From: an uncultured Prevotellaceae bacterium | Lineage (GTDB): Bacteria; Bacteroidota; Bacteroidia; Bacteroidales; Bacteroidaceae | Assembly (NCBI GenBank): GCA_902774925.1 | Contig: CACYKE010000026.1 | Span: 1 to 61,131 of the forward strand | Direction of reading: 5' to 3' | DNA: 61,131 nucleotides | Shown: positions 34,328-42,935 of the stretch, piece by piece | Layout of the letters: the number at the start of each line of letters is the position of its first letter | Position numbering within the stretch: position 1 is the first letter of the stretch | Made by a program: the position numbers and the translations under genes | Notes under the pieces: model-generated | Databases searched by the model: none | What the model was told of the DNA's origin: nothing | Seen by the model: only the letters and a program-made list of their open reading frames with translations

Positions 34328-36283
34328 ATGAAACAAAAACTTTTACTTAAATCAATGCTTCTGCTATTCGCCCTGATAGCAGGTAGTACGAGCGTGTGGG
34401 CAACGGATGTGACTTTTACTTTTAATACTGATGCGGGTATAGCCGAACTGGGTATTACAAAGCCTTCCGCTAGTTCGGGAACTGATTTGGGAACAGATCC
34501 ATATAATAAGGATTGTGTAAGTCTAACTGCCACAAATGGCGGAACGAATACTCGTGTATGGAATTCAAGTGGAACGTTGGACTTACGTATTTACAGTAAC
34601 GGGACATTAACTTTTACAGCACCTGCGAATATCACCAAGATTGTACTTGCAGGTTCTACGGTTGGTGGTTTTACTGTAACTGCCGGAGATGGGGAATTCT
34701 CTTCTGGTACATGGACAGGAGATGCTGCAATGGTGACACTTAAAGCTACTGCTACCGAAAAGATTAATACAATTACAGTTACATATACTGCGGCATCTGT
34801 TGAAATGCCGACTTTCAGCCCTGGTGCTGGTGCCGTTGAGAAAGGTACTGAAGTGACAATTTCTACTGAAACAGCAGGCGCAAATATCTATTACACAACT
34901 GATGGAACGACGCCATCAAGTAGTAGTACAGCGTATGATTCAGAAAATAAGCCCACTATCAATGCAGCTACTACAATTAAAGCTATTGCTATTAAGGGAG
35001 GTGATGCCAGTCTTGTTGCTACGGCAGAATATACAATTAAAAAAGTTGCTACACCAACTTTCTCTGTTGCAGCAGGTACTGTTTTTGCAGGAACTCCTGT
35101 TGAATTGGCAACAACAACTGATGGCGCAACAATCCATTATACAACAGACGGGACAGATCCTACAGCAAGCAGTCCCACATATAGTTCGGCTATTAGCATT
35201 GATGCGGATATGACCATTAAGGCTATTGCTGTTAAAGCAAAATGGGACGATAGTGATATGGCAAGTGCAGCTTATACCGTTTTGCCCCCAGTTCCTGGCC
35301 TTTCAATCGATTTTGAAGTATCTTCCCTTGACCAATATACCGATTGGATTTTTGTAAATGTTGGCAATACTAATACTGCAATAACTGCTCATGGAGGAAC
35401 CAAGTATGGTGCAAACATTAATGGCTCTGGTAATGGTGTTAACACCTGTTCAATTACAACAAAAAACAAGATAGCATATCCTGGTTCAATTACATTCTAT
35501 GTAAGTAAGGTAAGTACTAATACTTCAGCAAGTTCTTGGTATGTAGAAGTGTCAGAAGACGGTTCTGTATGGACACAAGTAGGTGATGCTCAAGATGCTA
35601 AAAGCATGAGTAAAGGTTCTTGGGTAGAGGTGTCTCGTAGCCTTACTTCATATAGCGATGTATATGTTCGTATTCGTTATGGTAGTAGTAATGCTATCCG
35701 TGCCGTTGATGACATTGTGCTAACAGAAGTTAAAGTTCCTGTTACCATTGCTTCAAGTGGCTATTCCACGATAGCAAAAGGCTGTGGCCTTGACTTCGCA
35801 AATGCGACACCTGCAGGATTGGAGGCATACATAGTTCCTTCTATTACGGCTAGTACTGTATCGTTGAGCGCTATTGATGAGGCTCCTGCTTCAACAGGTG
35901 TTATTCTGAAGGGTACGGCTGGTGCTACCTATACTATTCCTGTAAAGGCTGATGCTGCTGCTGTTGGTACCAACAAGTTGCAGGCAGCTGTGGCTGCAAC
36001 TCCAATTACTGCAAACGCGGCTTATATCTTGAAGAGTGGCGAGTTCCACTTGGTAACTGCTGCTAGCACTGTACCTGCAGGCAAGGCTTATCTGTTGGCA
36101 AGTGACATTTCTTCTCCTGCTCCTGTTCTGAACTTTGGCTTCGATGACGCTACGGGTATCAATGCGGTTATTGGTGAAGGATTCACGGTTAATGGTGAGT
36201 TCTATAACCTGAACGGCCAGCGCGTGGCTCAGCCTACGAAGGGACTCTACATTGTGAATGGTAAAAAGGTAGTAATTAAATAA
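34328..36283 (+). CDS. Secreted repeat protein with two chitobiase-C-like domains (cassette 3)
   Basis: 651 residues, signal peptide MKQKLLLKSMLLLFALIAGSTSVWA. N-terminal beta domain (26-155), then two CHB_HEX_C-type repeats (MPTFSPGAGAVEKGTEVTISTETAGANIYYTTDGTTPSS; TPTFSVAAGTVFAGTPVELATTTDGATIHYTTDGTDPTA), a beta-sandwich at about 330-470 and a C-terminal module starting ITIASSGYSTIAKGCGLDF that recurs in the two other cassette proteins. Ends in the tail YNLNGQRVAQPTKGLYIVNGKKVVIK. No catalytic motif; an adhesin or glycan-binding role is inference. Visibly more A/T-rich than the neighbouring enzymes. The 48-residue peptide gene follows after 20 bp. Confidence 0.75.
   Translation: MKQKLLLKSMLLLFALIAGSTSVWATDVTFTFNTDAGIAELGITKPSASSGTDLGTDPYNKDCVSLTATNGGTNTRVWNSSGTLDLRIYSNGTLTFTAPANITKIVLAGSTVGGFTVTAGDGEFSSGTWTGDAAMVTLKATATEKINTITVTYTAASVEMPTFSPGAGAVEKGTEVTISTETAGANIYYTTDGTTPSSSSTAYDSENKPTINAATTIKAIAIKGGDASLVATAEYTIKKVATPTFSVAAGTVFAGTPVELATTTDGATIHYTTDGTDPTASSPTYSSAISIDADMTIKAIAVKAKWDDSDMASAAYTVLPPVPGLSIDFEVSSLDQYTDWIFVNVGNTNTAITAHGGTKYGANINGSGNGVNTCSITTKNKIAYPGSITFYVSKVSTNTSASSWYVEVSEDGSVWTQVGDAQDAKSMSKGSWVEVSRSLTSYSDVYVRIRYGSSNAIRAVDDIVLTEVKVPVTIASSGYSTIAKGCGLDFANATPAGLEAYIVPSITASTVSLSAIDEAPASTGVILKGTAGATYTIPVKADAAAVGTNKLQAAVAATPITANAAYILKSGEFHLVTAASTVPAGKAYLLASDISSPAPVLNFGFDDATGINAVIGEGFTVNGEFYNLNGQRVAQPTKGLYIVNGKKVVIK
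36165..36199 (+). repeat. Heptamer array in the tail linker (cassette 3)
   Basis: Five units CGGTTAT, TGGTGAA, GGATTCA, CGGTTAA, TGGTGAG, encoding AVIGEGFTVNGE before FYNLNGQRV. Confidence 0.8.
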
Positions 36284-36303
36284 GGTATAGGAGGACACAA
36301 ATT

Positions 36304-36450
36304 ATGAAGAAAGAATATTTTGCTCCCCAAATGGAGATTGTAAAGATACAGGCAAAGCAATTACTGACAGCGTCACCTATGGGATATGGTGATCCTGTAG
36401 ACAACGCATCAGGTGCTGAAGCTCCTGGATATGAAGATGGTGGTTTCTAA
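36304..36450 (+). CDS. Small peptide of the MKKxYxxPxME family (cassette 3)
   Basis: 48 residues: MKKEYFAPQMEIVKIQAKQL then LTASPMGYGDPVDNASGAEA and PGYEDGGF. The first 24 residues match the two other peptides in this window (MKK-Y-P-ME/D-[IV][VI]-I-LL-A-S); the rest is variable, Gly/Asp-rich and acidic. No membrane segment. It starts 20 bp after the secreted protein gene, so the two are cotranslated from one transcript. A short palindrome ACCGAACATTCGGT follows (36451-36464). I know no named function; leader-plus-core precursor is a hypothesis. Confidence 0.75.
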   Translation: MKKEYFAPQMEIVKIQAKQLLTASPMGYGDPVDNASGAEAPGYEDGGF

Positions 36451-36658
36451 ACCGAACATTCGGTAAAAAGCTGAATAGAAAGAATATAACATAAAAACAT
36501 CCTCGTTCTCTGAGGTTGTATACACATTCATTGCTCAGCGGAGCATGAAAAGCCATCCATTATTTCATAATATAATGGTTTATATGAATAGATTTACCTC
36601 CACCGTTCGCGAGAATCGTGGGCATTTTGCTCCCTTATTCGTATCTTTGCAAGGAGAT

Positions 36659-37729
36659 ATGGCAGAACAGGAGAAATGGCAATGGCAGGAGCCTGGCAGG
36701 GCGTGGAAGGGTGTGGGCCTGTACCACATCACACTGACCATTCCCGACCGTCAGCCTCTGTTGGGCACGCTGGACATCCCTGACGGGAATCCCACGATGA
36801 CCGCAGTGAGACGCACACCGCTTGGCAATGCGCTGGTTGATTGCCTATTGGACATCCCCCACCACCATCCGGAGGTGCAAGTGCTTCATTTCTGCCTGAT
36901 GCCCGACCACCTGCATGCCGTTTTGTATGTCCGTCGTACGATGCCCACGGGCATCAAGGGGATGGTGCGCGGATTCTGGCAGGGCGTGAAGAAACTGGGA
37001 CGGGCTTCTTCCATTTTTCCGAATGACATTCGGGGGAACCGACAAGAAGGAACGCAGGGACTTCAGGAAGCTACGCGCAACTTGGAAGCCTTCGCTGAGG
37101 GGCTAAAAGGGCAGATGAGCGACGAGGCCTATTACAACCTGCATCCAGTCTTCACAGAGATGCCCTTCATCCGGCCGATGGGACGAAGGACCCAACTGCC
37201 CAATACCATACGCTATATCGACATGAACCCACAGCGACTGGCTACCAAACGCCTGATGCCAGGCTTCTTCCGTGTGCAGCAAGACATCGTTATTGGCGAA
37301 CGTAGTTACGATGGTGTGGGTAACACAACGTTGTTGATGGCTGGGCAGTTCATGCCAGTGCATGTACGCAGCGTCTGGGTGAAGGCTGCAGAGAATGGTG
37401 ATGCAGAACCGCTACGCAGCTATAAGAATGGTTGCGTGCTGGCAGCTCGCAAGGGAGCCGTGATGGTGTCACCCTTCATCTCTACAGACGAGAAACAGGT
37501 GATGCAGGTATTATTGCAGGAGCAACTGCCGTTTATCGTCCTTGCCGACAATGGCTTCCGCGAATATTACAAGCCCTCCGATGCGCTCTTTGATGCTTGT
37601 GCTGCAGGTCGTGTGCTAATACTCAGTCCTTGGCCATACAATGTCGAGAAACGGAAAATCAGCCGTGAGGAGTGTGTTGCACTGAACGGAATGGCGGAGG
37701 AAATATGTAATCAACTTGAAGGTTTTTGA
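36659..37729 (+). CDS. REP-associated tyrosine transposase (RAYT, Y1/HUH type)
   Basis: 356 residues from the ATG preceded by AAGGAG; a longer in-frame reading starts at 36545 but spans the promoter TATCTTTG (36642-36649). HUH endonuclease: GLYHITLTIPDRQPLLG, metal-binding H84-L-H86 in FCLMPDHLHAVLYV, and nucleophile candidate Y186 in NTIRYIDMNPQRLATK. A C-terminal extension (PFISTDEKQVMQVLLQEQLPFIVLADNGF) is typical of the Bacteroidales branch. Such single-copy transposases are thought to spread palindromic REP elements. It lies between two peptide cassettes and next to an island of inverted repeats. No terminal repeats of an IS were found. Confidence 0.85.
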   Translation: MAEQEKWQWQEPGRAWKGVGLYHITLTIPDRQPLLGTLDIPDGNPTMTAVRRTPLGNALVDCLLDIPHHHPEVQVLHFCLMPDHLHAVLYVRRTMPTGIKGMVRGFWQGVKKLGRASSIFPNDIRGNRQEGTQGLQEATRNLEAFAEGLKGQMSDEAYYNLHPVFTEMPFIRPMGRRTQLPNTIRYIDMNPQRLATKRLMPGFFRVQQDIVIGERSYDGVGNTTLLMAGQFMPVHVRSVWVKAAENGDAEPLRSYKNGCVLAARKGAVMVSPFISTDEKQVMQVLLQEQLPFIVLADNGFREYYKPSDALFDACAAGRVLILSPWPYNVEKRKISREECVALNGMAEEICNQLEGF

Positions 37730-38207
37730 TGTAAGTAATTAAAATTTCATTCATGCAAATTTTTATAAACACTATACATCTATTCATTATGTTATCTAAT
37801 TGTCTTATTATTAGATAGTTATCTAATGAATTGTTGTGCTTTTCTATTCACTCACTATTCATTCTTTACGTTAAAATGTCGCCTTCAGCGATTTAAAAAT
37901 CCGCTCAATACTTGAATATTAGTAAGTTACGCAATAACAAAAATTATCGTAACACTTTGTAACTGGCTGCGTAACAAAGTGTCACCGCCTTTGTGACAAA
38001 GTGTTTCCGGCGTTATTACAAATGAGAAACACGTTCGCTGAACGACGCAAAAGCATCAGAATTTTGGCTAAAAGCGCGAAATGATGAATAGTCAAAGCAC
38101 TATTCATGTCCACTATTCATTCTGCAATACGCTGATAATGAGTAATTTGTCTTAAATAATGAATAGATGAATGGTTTTTTAGGTTTTCTTTTGAAAATTC
38201 TAATGTG
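37730..38207. repeat. A/T-rich island of inverted repeats downstream of the RAYT gene
   Basis: No gene seen. ATTAGATA/TATCTAAT (37810-37817, 37820-37827); ACACTTTGTAAC (37952-37963) inverted relative to GTAACAAAGTGT (37971-37982) and GTGACAAAGTGT (37993-38004); ATGAATAGT/ACTATTCAT (38084-38092, 38099-38107) with further ACTATTCAT copies at 37855 and 38112. These could be REP-type substrates or regulatory sites. Confidence 0.6.
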
Positions 38208-38232
38208 ACGGTTTCAAGTCCGGCCAATAAAC

Positions 38233-38267
38233 AAAAAAAATCGGGCCCACTTGTGAAGGTGGACCCG
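38233..38267 (-). terminator. Terminator of cassette 2
   Basis: Stem CGGGCCCAC / GTGGACCCG (38242-38250, 38259-38267), followed on the minus strand by eight T. The G-T pair forms only in the minus-strand RNA, so it acts on the peptide gene. The sequence is homologous to the terminator at 40664-40699. Confidence 0.8.
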
Positions 38268-38299
38268 GTTTTTGTTTTATCGTTACTTACGCGGATTTT

Positions 38300-38449
38300 T
38301 CAATCTTCATCGTCAAAAAAGAATTCTGGAGCCAGGTTTCCTGATGTTGCATCAGTACTGCCGTTATTTCCTAGGCCTGAACCTGCCAACAGTGTCTGCT
38401 TCTCTATCTCTATAACGTCCATTACTGGGCTAATATATGTTTTCTTCAT
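38300..38449 (-). CDS. Small peptide of the MKKxYxxPxME family (cassette 2)
   Basis: 49 residues: MKKTYISPVMDVIEIEKQTL then LAGSGLGNNGSTDATSGNLA and PEFFFDDED. Conserved first 24 residues, then a Gly/Asn/Ser-rich stretch and an acidic aromatic end. Lies 20 bp downstream of the secreted cassette protein on the same strand and ends just before a strong terminator, so the pair is a complete two-gene unit. The A-G-S boundary between the conserved and variable parts resembles a processing site, but no peptidase or modifying enzyme is adjacent. Confidence 0.78.
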   Translation of the reverse strand: MKKTYISPVMDVIEIEKQTLLAGSGLGNNGSTDATSGNLAPEFFFDDED

Positions 38450-38469
38450 AATTTTTTTTCCTCCTCTAT

Positions 38470-40329
38470 TTATTTTACTACGTATTTTTTACCATTCACA
38501 ATATACAGGCCCTTTGTAGGCTGAGCCACGCGCTGACCTGACAGGTTGTAATAACTATTGTCGTTCAATGTTCCACGTTCAACGTTCAACGTTTCAACGC
38601 CAGTAGTTCCGTTGTCGTCGCCAATGCCCATGAATGTAGGAGCAAGGGTAGGCTCAAAACCAGCCATGTCTGCTACATTAAGATATGCAGTATTGGCACC
38701 TACGGTAAACGCGTTGCTGTTCTTATAGAAACCTACACCAGCAGCCTCGTTCATCAGTACATAGATAGTGTTTGCATCCTTCACTGTAGCAGCTGTCACG
38801 CCCTTAAGTTTGTTAGCAGATGCATCATAAGCACCGCTTGCTGCAACAGGGATAGTTACTTCGCCATTACCCTTCAGCAACAGACCCGTATTTGCAGGAA
38901 CAGTTGTTGTTATTGCGTCAGAGAGGTTCAGAGTAGTGCCGGTGTTACCCGTAACGATATAAGCACCTTCAAGATTTGCTATGCTGCTTGAGAAATCCAA
39001 AGCGTATGGGCTGTAATATGTTGCCCAACCAGCAGCGGTGATGGTCTTAGAAAAAGTAGCAGGAATCTTCAACGCAATACCATAGATTACACCATTTGTA
39101 TTATCACAAGTGCTATAGAAGAAAGCTACGTAAGTATGAGTAGCATCAAGACCAGAGAATGTCTTTATATTATCATTAGTCAAAGCTGCAACCTTGCTTG
39201 ACTCCGTTGCAAAAGGTGCCCCCTGATTGCCAACAATAGACTTACTTGTCATATCGGCAATCAACACATGTGCTTCGAAATTTTCCTTTCGAGGATTCAA
39301 CATAGCCTCGAACTCGGTAGTGCCTGTAAACTTAAAGGCAAAAGTACGATCATTTCGTAAAGCAAGCAAACTGGTTTCTGATGCTGATGATGGGTATTTA
39401 GAACCTTCTGGAGACGTCCACTTAACGCCAGACGAATTCGCATTTATTGAAGTAAGCCAGAAATTCTTAGAGGAACCTCCACTGTAGACATCGGCTTTTG
39501 GCTCAAGTACAACATAACCATTGGTTGGTGTATAGATGCTTTGTGTTCCCATATCAAGGGCTGTCTCTGGTAGCGTGGCAGGGAAAGTGATGCCATCCAC
39601 ATATGGATAATCGCTTTCTTCCCACTGTGCAGTGAAAGTTGTGTTTGCTGAAAGGTAAGCTGTTTTGCCGACTGCAATCAACGTACCGGCAGTAACTGTT
39701 GCTTCATCGACAGTTACATCCTGATTGGCAGTCCAGCCAGTGATTGCATAAAAGTTCTCTCCAATTGTTGGTAGTGTAACGAACGCAACTTCTTCCTGAG
39801 TACTTGGAGCCGAGCCGTGTCCACCATTCGCGAATGAAGCAGTATAGGTAGCAGGAGGTGCTTTTGTATATTCTACCTTTACGTAAATAATACCAACTTC
39901 TTTGCCATTATTTGTTATTTCATAGCTACCTGCAGCTTGGTTGTTTAGCGTGAATACTACTACACCATCAGTTGTGTTTGCAACGCCTGAAGTGTTGCCA
40001 GTGCTGTTGATTTTAATGCCTTTATCAGCATTTTTGTCATCAGACTGAACAATAATAATATTTGATGGTGCCAAGGTCGTAAATCTCAGCCAGCCTGAAC
40101 TATTCAGCTTTAATCCCCCCTTTGAACTATCAGTTAAATCGACGTCAGCGTACTTTCCCGTATAAGACTGAGAAGCTCCACTGTAAGTAAAGAAATCACC
40201 TGTTTTTCCGTCCGTTCTACTTTGGGAAGGTGTTGATTCAAATTTGACAATAAATGTACCATAGTCCGTTGCCCATGAACTAGTTATTGCACAGAGCAAT
40301 AACGTCAATAAAGTAAATAGTTTCTTCAT
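38470..40329 (-). CDS. Secreted repeat protein (cassette 2)
   Basis: 619 residues, signal peptide MKKLFTLLTLLLCAITSSWA. N-terminal beta domain resembling those on the pectinesterase and cassette 1 protein (SGASQSYTGKYADVDLTDSSKGGLKLNSSGWLRFTTL), a bacterial repeat-like unit (ASFANGGHGSAPSTQEEVAFVTLPTIGENFYAITGW ... TAQWEESD), a central beta domain, and the shared C-terminal module starting ITAAGWATYYSPYALDFSSSIANLEGAYIVTGNTG. Ends in YYNLSGQRVAQPTKGLYIVNGKKYVVK. No catalytic residues recognised. Promoter and upstream site are nearly identical to cassette 1. Probably cell-surface or secreted glycan-binding protein, by inference. Confidence 0.75.
   Translation of the reverse strand: MKKLFTLLTLLLCAITSSWATDYGTFIVKFESTPSQSRTDGKTGDFFTYSGASQSYTGKYADVDLTDSSKGGLKLNSSGWLRFTTLAPSNIIIVQSDDKNADKGIKINSTGNTSGVANTTDGVVVFTLNNQAAGSYEITNNGKEVGIIYVKVEYTKAPPATYTASFANGGHGSAPSTQEEVAFVTLPTIGENFYAITGWTANQDVTVDEATVTAGTLIAVGKTAYLSANTTFTAQWEESDYPYVDGITFPATLPETALDMGTQSIYTPTNGYVVLEPKADVYSGGSSKNFWLTSINANSSGVKWTSPEGSKYPSSASETSLLALRNDRTFAFKFTGTTEFEAMLNPRKENFEAHVLIADMTSKSIVGNQGAPFATESSKVAALTNDNIKTFSGLDATHTYVAFFYSTCDNTNGVIYGIALKIPATFSKTITAAGWATYYSPYALDFSSSIANLEGAYIVTGNTGTTLNLSDAITTTVPANTGLLLKGNGEVTIPVAASGAYDASANKLKGVTAATVKDANTIYVLMNEAAGVGFYKNSNAFTVGANTAYLNVADMAGFEPTLAPTFMGIGDDNGTTGVETLNVERGTLNDNSYYNLSGQRVAQPTKGLYIVNGKKYVVK
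38563..38598 (-). repeat. Heptamer array in the tail linker (cassette 2)
   Basis: Units GTTCAAT, GTTCCAC, GTTCAAC, GTTCAAC and an 8-bp last unit GTTTCAAC. A different heptamer flavour from cassettes 1 and 3, at the same position in the protein (VETLNVERGTLNDN). Confidence 0.8.
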
Positions 40330-40383
40330 TTGTTTGTAAATTTGTTGTTAGTAATTAAAAGTTTGTTTGTTTCAATTATGAGG

Positions 40384-40468
40384 CAAAGGTACGAAGATTA
40401 TAGAACAAGCCCAAAGGGTTTCCTACGTAATCTACACGTAAACGTTTGATAGAGTGTAATTTCACAAC
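40384..40468 (-). promoter_or_regulatory. Promoter and LacI-type operator of cassette 2
   Basis: Minus-strand TTTG (caaa 40412-40415), 20 bp, TACCTTTG (40384-40391). GTAAACGTTTGA (40438-40449) lies 22 bp beyond the -33 box within a 34-bp stretch (40435-40468) identical to 42987-43020. The remaining spacer up to the cassette 1 terminator (about 40470-40640) shows no gene or strong structure. Confidence 0.7.
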
Positions 40469-40663
40469 AATAAAAACACGTCCTCCAGAAAACTGAAATC
40501 TGAGACACGCTTGAGCGATTTTTGTTGTATGTTGCCCCGAGGTTGCTCTGGGGTTCCTCCGAGGCCTCTCCGACTGAGTTTCGGTAGATTTCGGCGGTGA
40601 GGATGTTGAGCAACTGTGGAGGAAGTACGTTGCGCAGACACGGTTCAAGTCCGGCGAGTAAAC

Positions 40664-40699
40664 AAAAAAATCGGGTCCATCTCGTGAAGGTGGACCCGA
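40664..40699 (-). terminator. Terminator of cassette 1
   Basis: TCGGGTCCA / TGGACCCGA (40671-40679, 40691-40699) followed on the minus strand by seven T. Homologous, with about 25 bp of flank, to the cassette 2 terminator. Confidence 0.85.
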
Positions 40700-40720
40700 T
40701 TGCGTTTTATTTTGCGTTAA

Positions 40721-40900
40721 TCAAAATTCAAAAAAGTTTATACCGCTGTTTCCAAAGATGATGTCCTCGTCGCTTGGTGCGAGTACGGGATCGCCGTCAG
40801 TGTAGTCATCACCAAGGGCAGGGGTACTGCCGGCAAGAATCTGCTGGTTCACATTAATCTCAACGATTTCCATTTCTGGCTTCAAATATATTTTCTTCAT
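40721..40900 (-). CDS. Small peptide of the MKKxYxxPxME family (cassette 1)
   Basis: 59 residues: MKKIYLKPEMEIVEINVNQQ then ILAGSTPALGDDYTDGDPVL and APSDEDIIFGNSGINFFEF. The same conserved N-terminal 24 residues as its two relatives, then a longer acidic C-terminus ending in aromatic residues, like the cassette 2 peptide. It lies 246 bp downstream of the secreted protein rather than about 20 bp; the gap contains a duplicated piece of the protein gene's 3' end. Followed by its own terminator. Confidence 0.75.
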   Translation of the reverse strand: MKKIYLKPEMEIVEINVNQQILAGSTPALGDDYTDGDPVLAPSDEDIIFGNSGINFFEF

Positions 40901-41146
40901 AATGTTTGTCTATTATAAAAATATTATTTTTTCTCAGTCGCCTGTCGGCGAGAAATCTTTCAAATCTGTTCAAATCTAGCAAAATCTCTTTTAATCATCT
41001 GTTCGATTTGTAGCTCTGTTCGATTTCTGCGCGCCAGCGCACTTATTACTTAATCACAACTTGAGCTTCGCTCGAGCTCGTTCACGTTCTCTCTTTGAGA
41101 GTGTGGCGTTGCGAGCGGAAGAACTCGAGCAAGCTCAGTTCTTCTC
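40901..41146 (-). other. Spacer between cassette 1 protein and peptide genes
   Basis: No gene. On the minus strand the bases just after the stop (GAGCTTGCTCGAG motif) match the 3' flank of the gene ending at 54499. A second GTGATTAAGTAA about 100 bp further looks like a decayed copy of the VVIK-stop end, and GAGCTCGAGCGAAGCTC forms a hairpin. Confidence 0.45.
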
Positions 41147-42883
41147 TCACTTAATCACGACCTTACGGCCATTCACGATGTAGAGACCCTTAGTGGGCTG
41201 AGCCACGCGCTGACCTGCGAGGTTGAAGTACTCACCATTAACCGTGAACCCTTCACCATTAACCGCATTGATGCCAGTGGTCTCACCGCCCATAGAAAGC
41301 ATCGGAGCAGCAATAACCTCAGCAAACTCGAGATAAGCCTTGTCTTTGGGAACAAAAGCATCTGTAGCGTTAATCTTCTTGAATACAGCTACGCCAGCAT
41401 TAGAGCTTAGTACATATCTGGTTTTGTCAGATTTTGCAATAACATTCTTACCAGGACCAGCCACGAGCTTGTTAGCAGAAACGTCGGTTGAACTGCTGGC
41501 AACAACGGGGATATCGGTTGTAGCACCCTCTAGCAACAGCGGTGTGTTGGCAGGAACAGTACCCGTCATCTGAGTCGTAGTGATAGCAGTTCCCTCATAA
41601 CCGGTAACGATGTAAGCCTTCAAGCCTGTAACACTGCTGAAGTCCAAAGGAGCACTTGTGCAGAACGTTGCCCAACCTACTGAAGTGATTGCTGCACTGA
41701 TGGTTGCTGTATAGAACTCCACCTTCACGGGATATACACTGCTGCCAGTTCCTGCAATAGTAATTGTTGTTTCAGCTGATGGATCAGCAATCTCAAACAA
41801 ACCGGAAGCTTCAACGCCACTACCTTCATGTCCTACTGTCTTTGCGTCGCCATCATCAATCTTTACTGTATAGCCTCTACCGGCGTTGGAGTTTTGCACA
41901 AATATATTAAAGAACTTAGCGCCTTTTACCTTAATCGTAATTTTTCGATTATTTGCGCTCATATTATAAAAATCTCCAGTGATACCATCGTAAGTCTTTC
42001 CTTTATTCCAGTCGTCAGTAGACACTTCAAGATATCCTTTCGAAATGATATTTTCTTTTGTCAGTTCCACCGTAGTTGTGCCTGTAACGTTGAGGACTTC
42101 CTCGATAATAACATTGGTAAATGTGATAACATAGCTTACACCACTGATAGAAATAGTACACTTATAATTATCACCATCTTCTTCCACAGTACCATCAAGC
42201 ACTTCAGTACCAGTCACTTCACCTCCTGACTTACTGGTCACAGTATATTTCACTGTGGGAAGGGCTGAATAAGCTGTGCCATCAGTAAGGGCTTTCGTTG
42301 AAGTCAATGTTGATAAATCTGATGCAGAAATGGCCGTTCCATTAATTGTCACCTCTGTCAGTTCATTTGTTGCTGAAGCATCAGCAGTATAAACCTGGAT
42401 TTTGGTAATGGCAATTTTATCAGTAGAACCACGACGACCTATATATAATGTACCTGTAGTTGCATTAGTCGTCATGGAATAATTAATTGTTGTCGTTCCA
42501 GCTGCTGTACCATTTCTATTAGAACATGGAGCAGTACCTTCTGCCAAAAACCAATTACAACGAACGTTAGCTTCTGTTGAAGTCAACACAATCTTAATGG
42601 AACCATTGATTCCTGAAAGAGGAATAGCAAGAGAGTTTGTTCCGTCAACCGCCATGTTAGAACTGGCAAAATTCACCTGACCAGCTGCAGTTATGGCAAG
42701 ATCTCCATTTGCTGTACATCCGTCAACTGTAGTACCATCCGCAATCTTAAGAGCAGCTCTACAATCTGCCCATGCAGAAGAAGTAAAGTCTACTTCCTTG
42801 ATTAACTGATTGTCACCGTCTGCTGCCCACGCCGAGCCTATCGACATCAGCGCTAGCGTCAATAAAGTAAAAATTTTCTTCAT
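41147..42883 (-). CDS. Secreted repeat protein (cassette 1)
   Basis: 578 residues, signal peptide MKKIFTLLTLALMSIGSAWA. N-terminal beta domain to about 170 (VDFTSSAWADCRAALKIADGTTVDGC ... ITKIQVYTADAS), a middle Ig-like region (LTEVTINGTAISASDLSTLTSTKALTDGTAYSALPTVKYTV), a further beta domain near 270-395, then the shared module (ITSVGWATFCTSAPLDFSSVTGLKAYIVTGYEG ... VPANTPLLLEG) and the tail YFNLAGQRVAQPTKGLYIVNGRKVVIK. No enzyme motif. With its peptide it forms the second of two tandem minus-strand cassettes. Function unknown; glycan binding or adhesion is a guess from the modules and the pectin-gene context. Confidence 0.75.
   Translation of the reverse strand: MKKIFTLLTLALMSIGSAWAADGDNQLIKEVDFTSSAWADCRAALKIADGTTVDGCTANGDLAITAAGQVNFASSNMAVDGTNSLAIPLSGINGSIKIVLTSTEANVRCNWFLAEGTAPCSNRNGTAAGTTTINYSMTTNATTGTLYIGRRGSTDKIAITKIQVYTADASATNELTEVTINGTAISASDLSTLTSTKALTDGTAYSALPTVKYTVTSKSGGEVTGTEVLDGTVEEDGDNYKCTISISGVSYVITFTNVIIEEVLNVTGTTTVELTKENIISKGYLEVSTDDWNKGKTYDGITGDFYNMSANNRKITIKVKGAKFFNIFVQNSNAGRGYTVKIDDGDAKTVGHEGSGVEASGLFEIADPSAETTITIAGTGSSVYPVKVEFYTATISAAITSVGWATFCTSAPLDFSSVTGLKAYIVTGYEGTAITTTQMTGTVPANTPLLLEGATTDIPVVASSSTDVSANKLVAGPGKNVIAKSDKTRYVLSSNAGVAVFKKINATDAFVPKDKAYLEFAEVIAAPMLSMGGETTGINAVNGEGFTVNGEYFNLAGQRVAQPTKGLYIVNGRKVVIK
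41231..41265 (-). repeat. Heptamer array in the tail linker (cassette 1)
   Basis: Five units on the plus strand CTCACCA, TTAACCG, TGAACCC, TTCACCA, TTAACCG; encodes NAVNGEGFTVNGE. Same flavour as the arrays at 33478 and 36165. Confidence 0.8.
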
Positions 42884-42935
42884 TTGTTTATAAATTTTGT
42901 TAGTAATTAAAAGTTTGTTCTTTGCAATGATGCGG

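Noticed and set aside
36545-36658. Longer N-terminus for the RAYT protein
   Set aside because: The extra 38 codons span a TATCTTTG promoter box and an AAGGAG ribosome-binding site, and their translation is not conserved-looking.
37730-38207. CRISPR array candidate in the repeat-rich island
   Set aside because: Repeats are short, in both orientations and irregularly spaced; there are no spacers of uniform length and no cas genes.
40470-40640. Possible small gene upstream of cassette 2 (minus-strand frames of 70-90 codons)
   Set aside because: The frames overlap the promoter and operator of the cassette, differ between the two readings, and show no resemblance to the peptide family.
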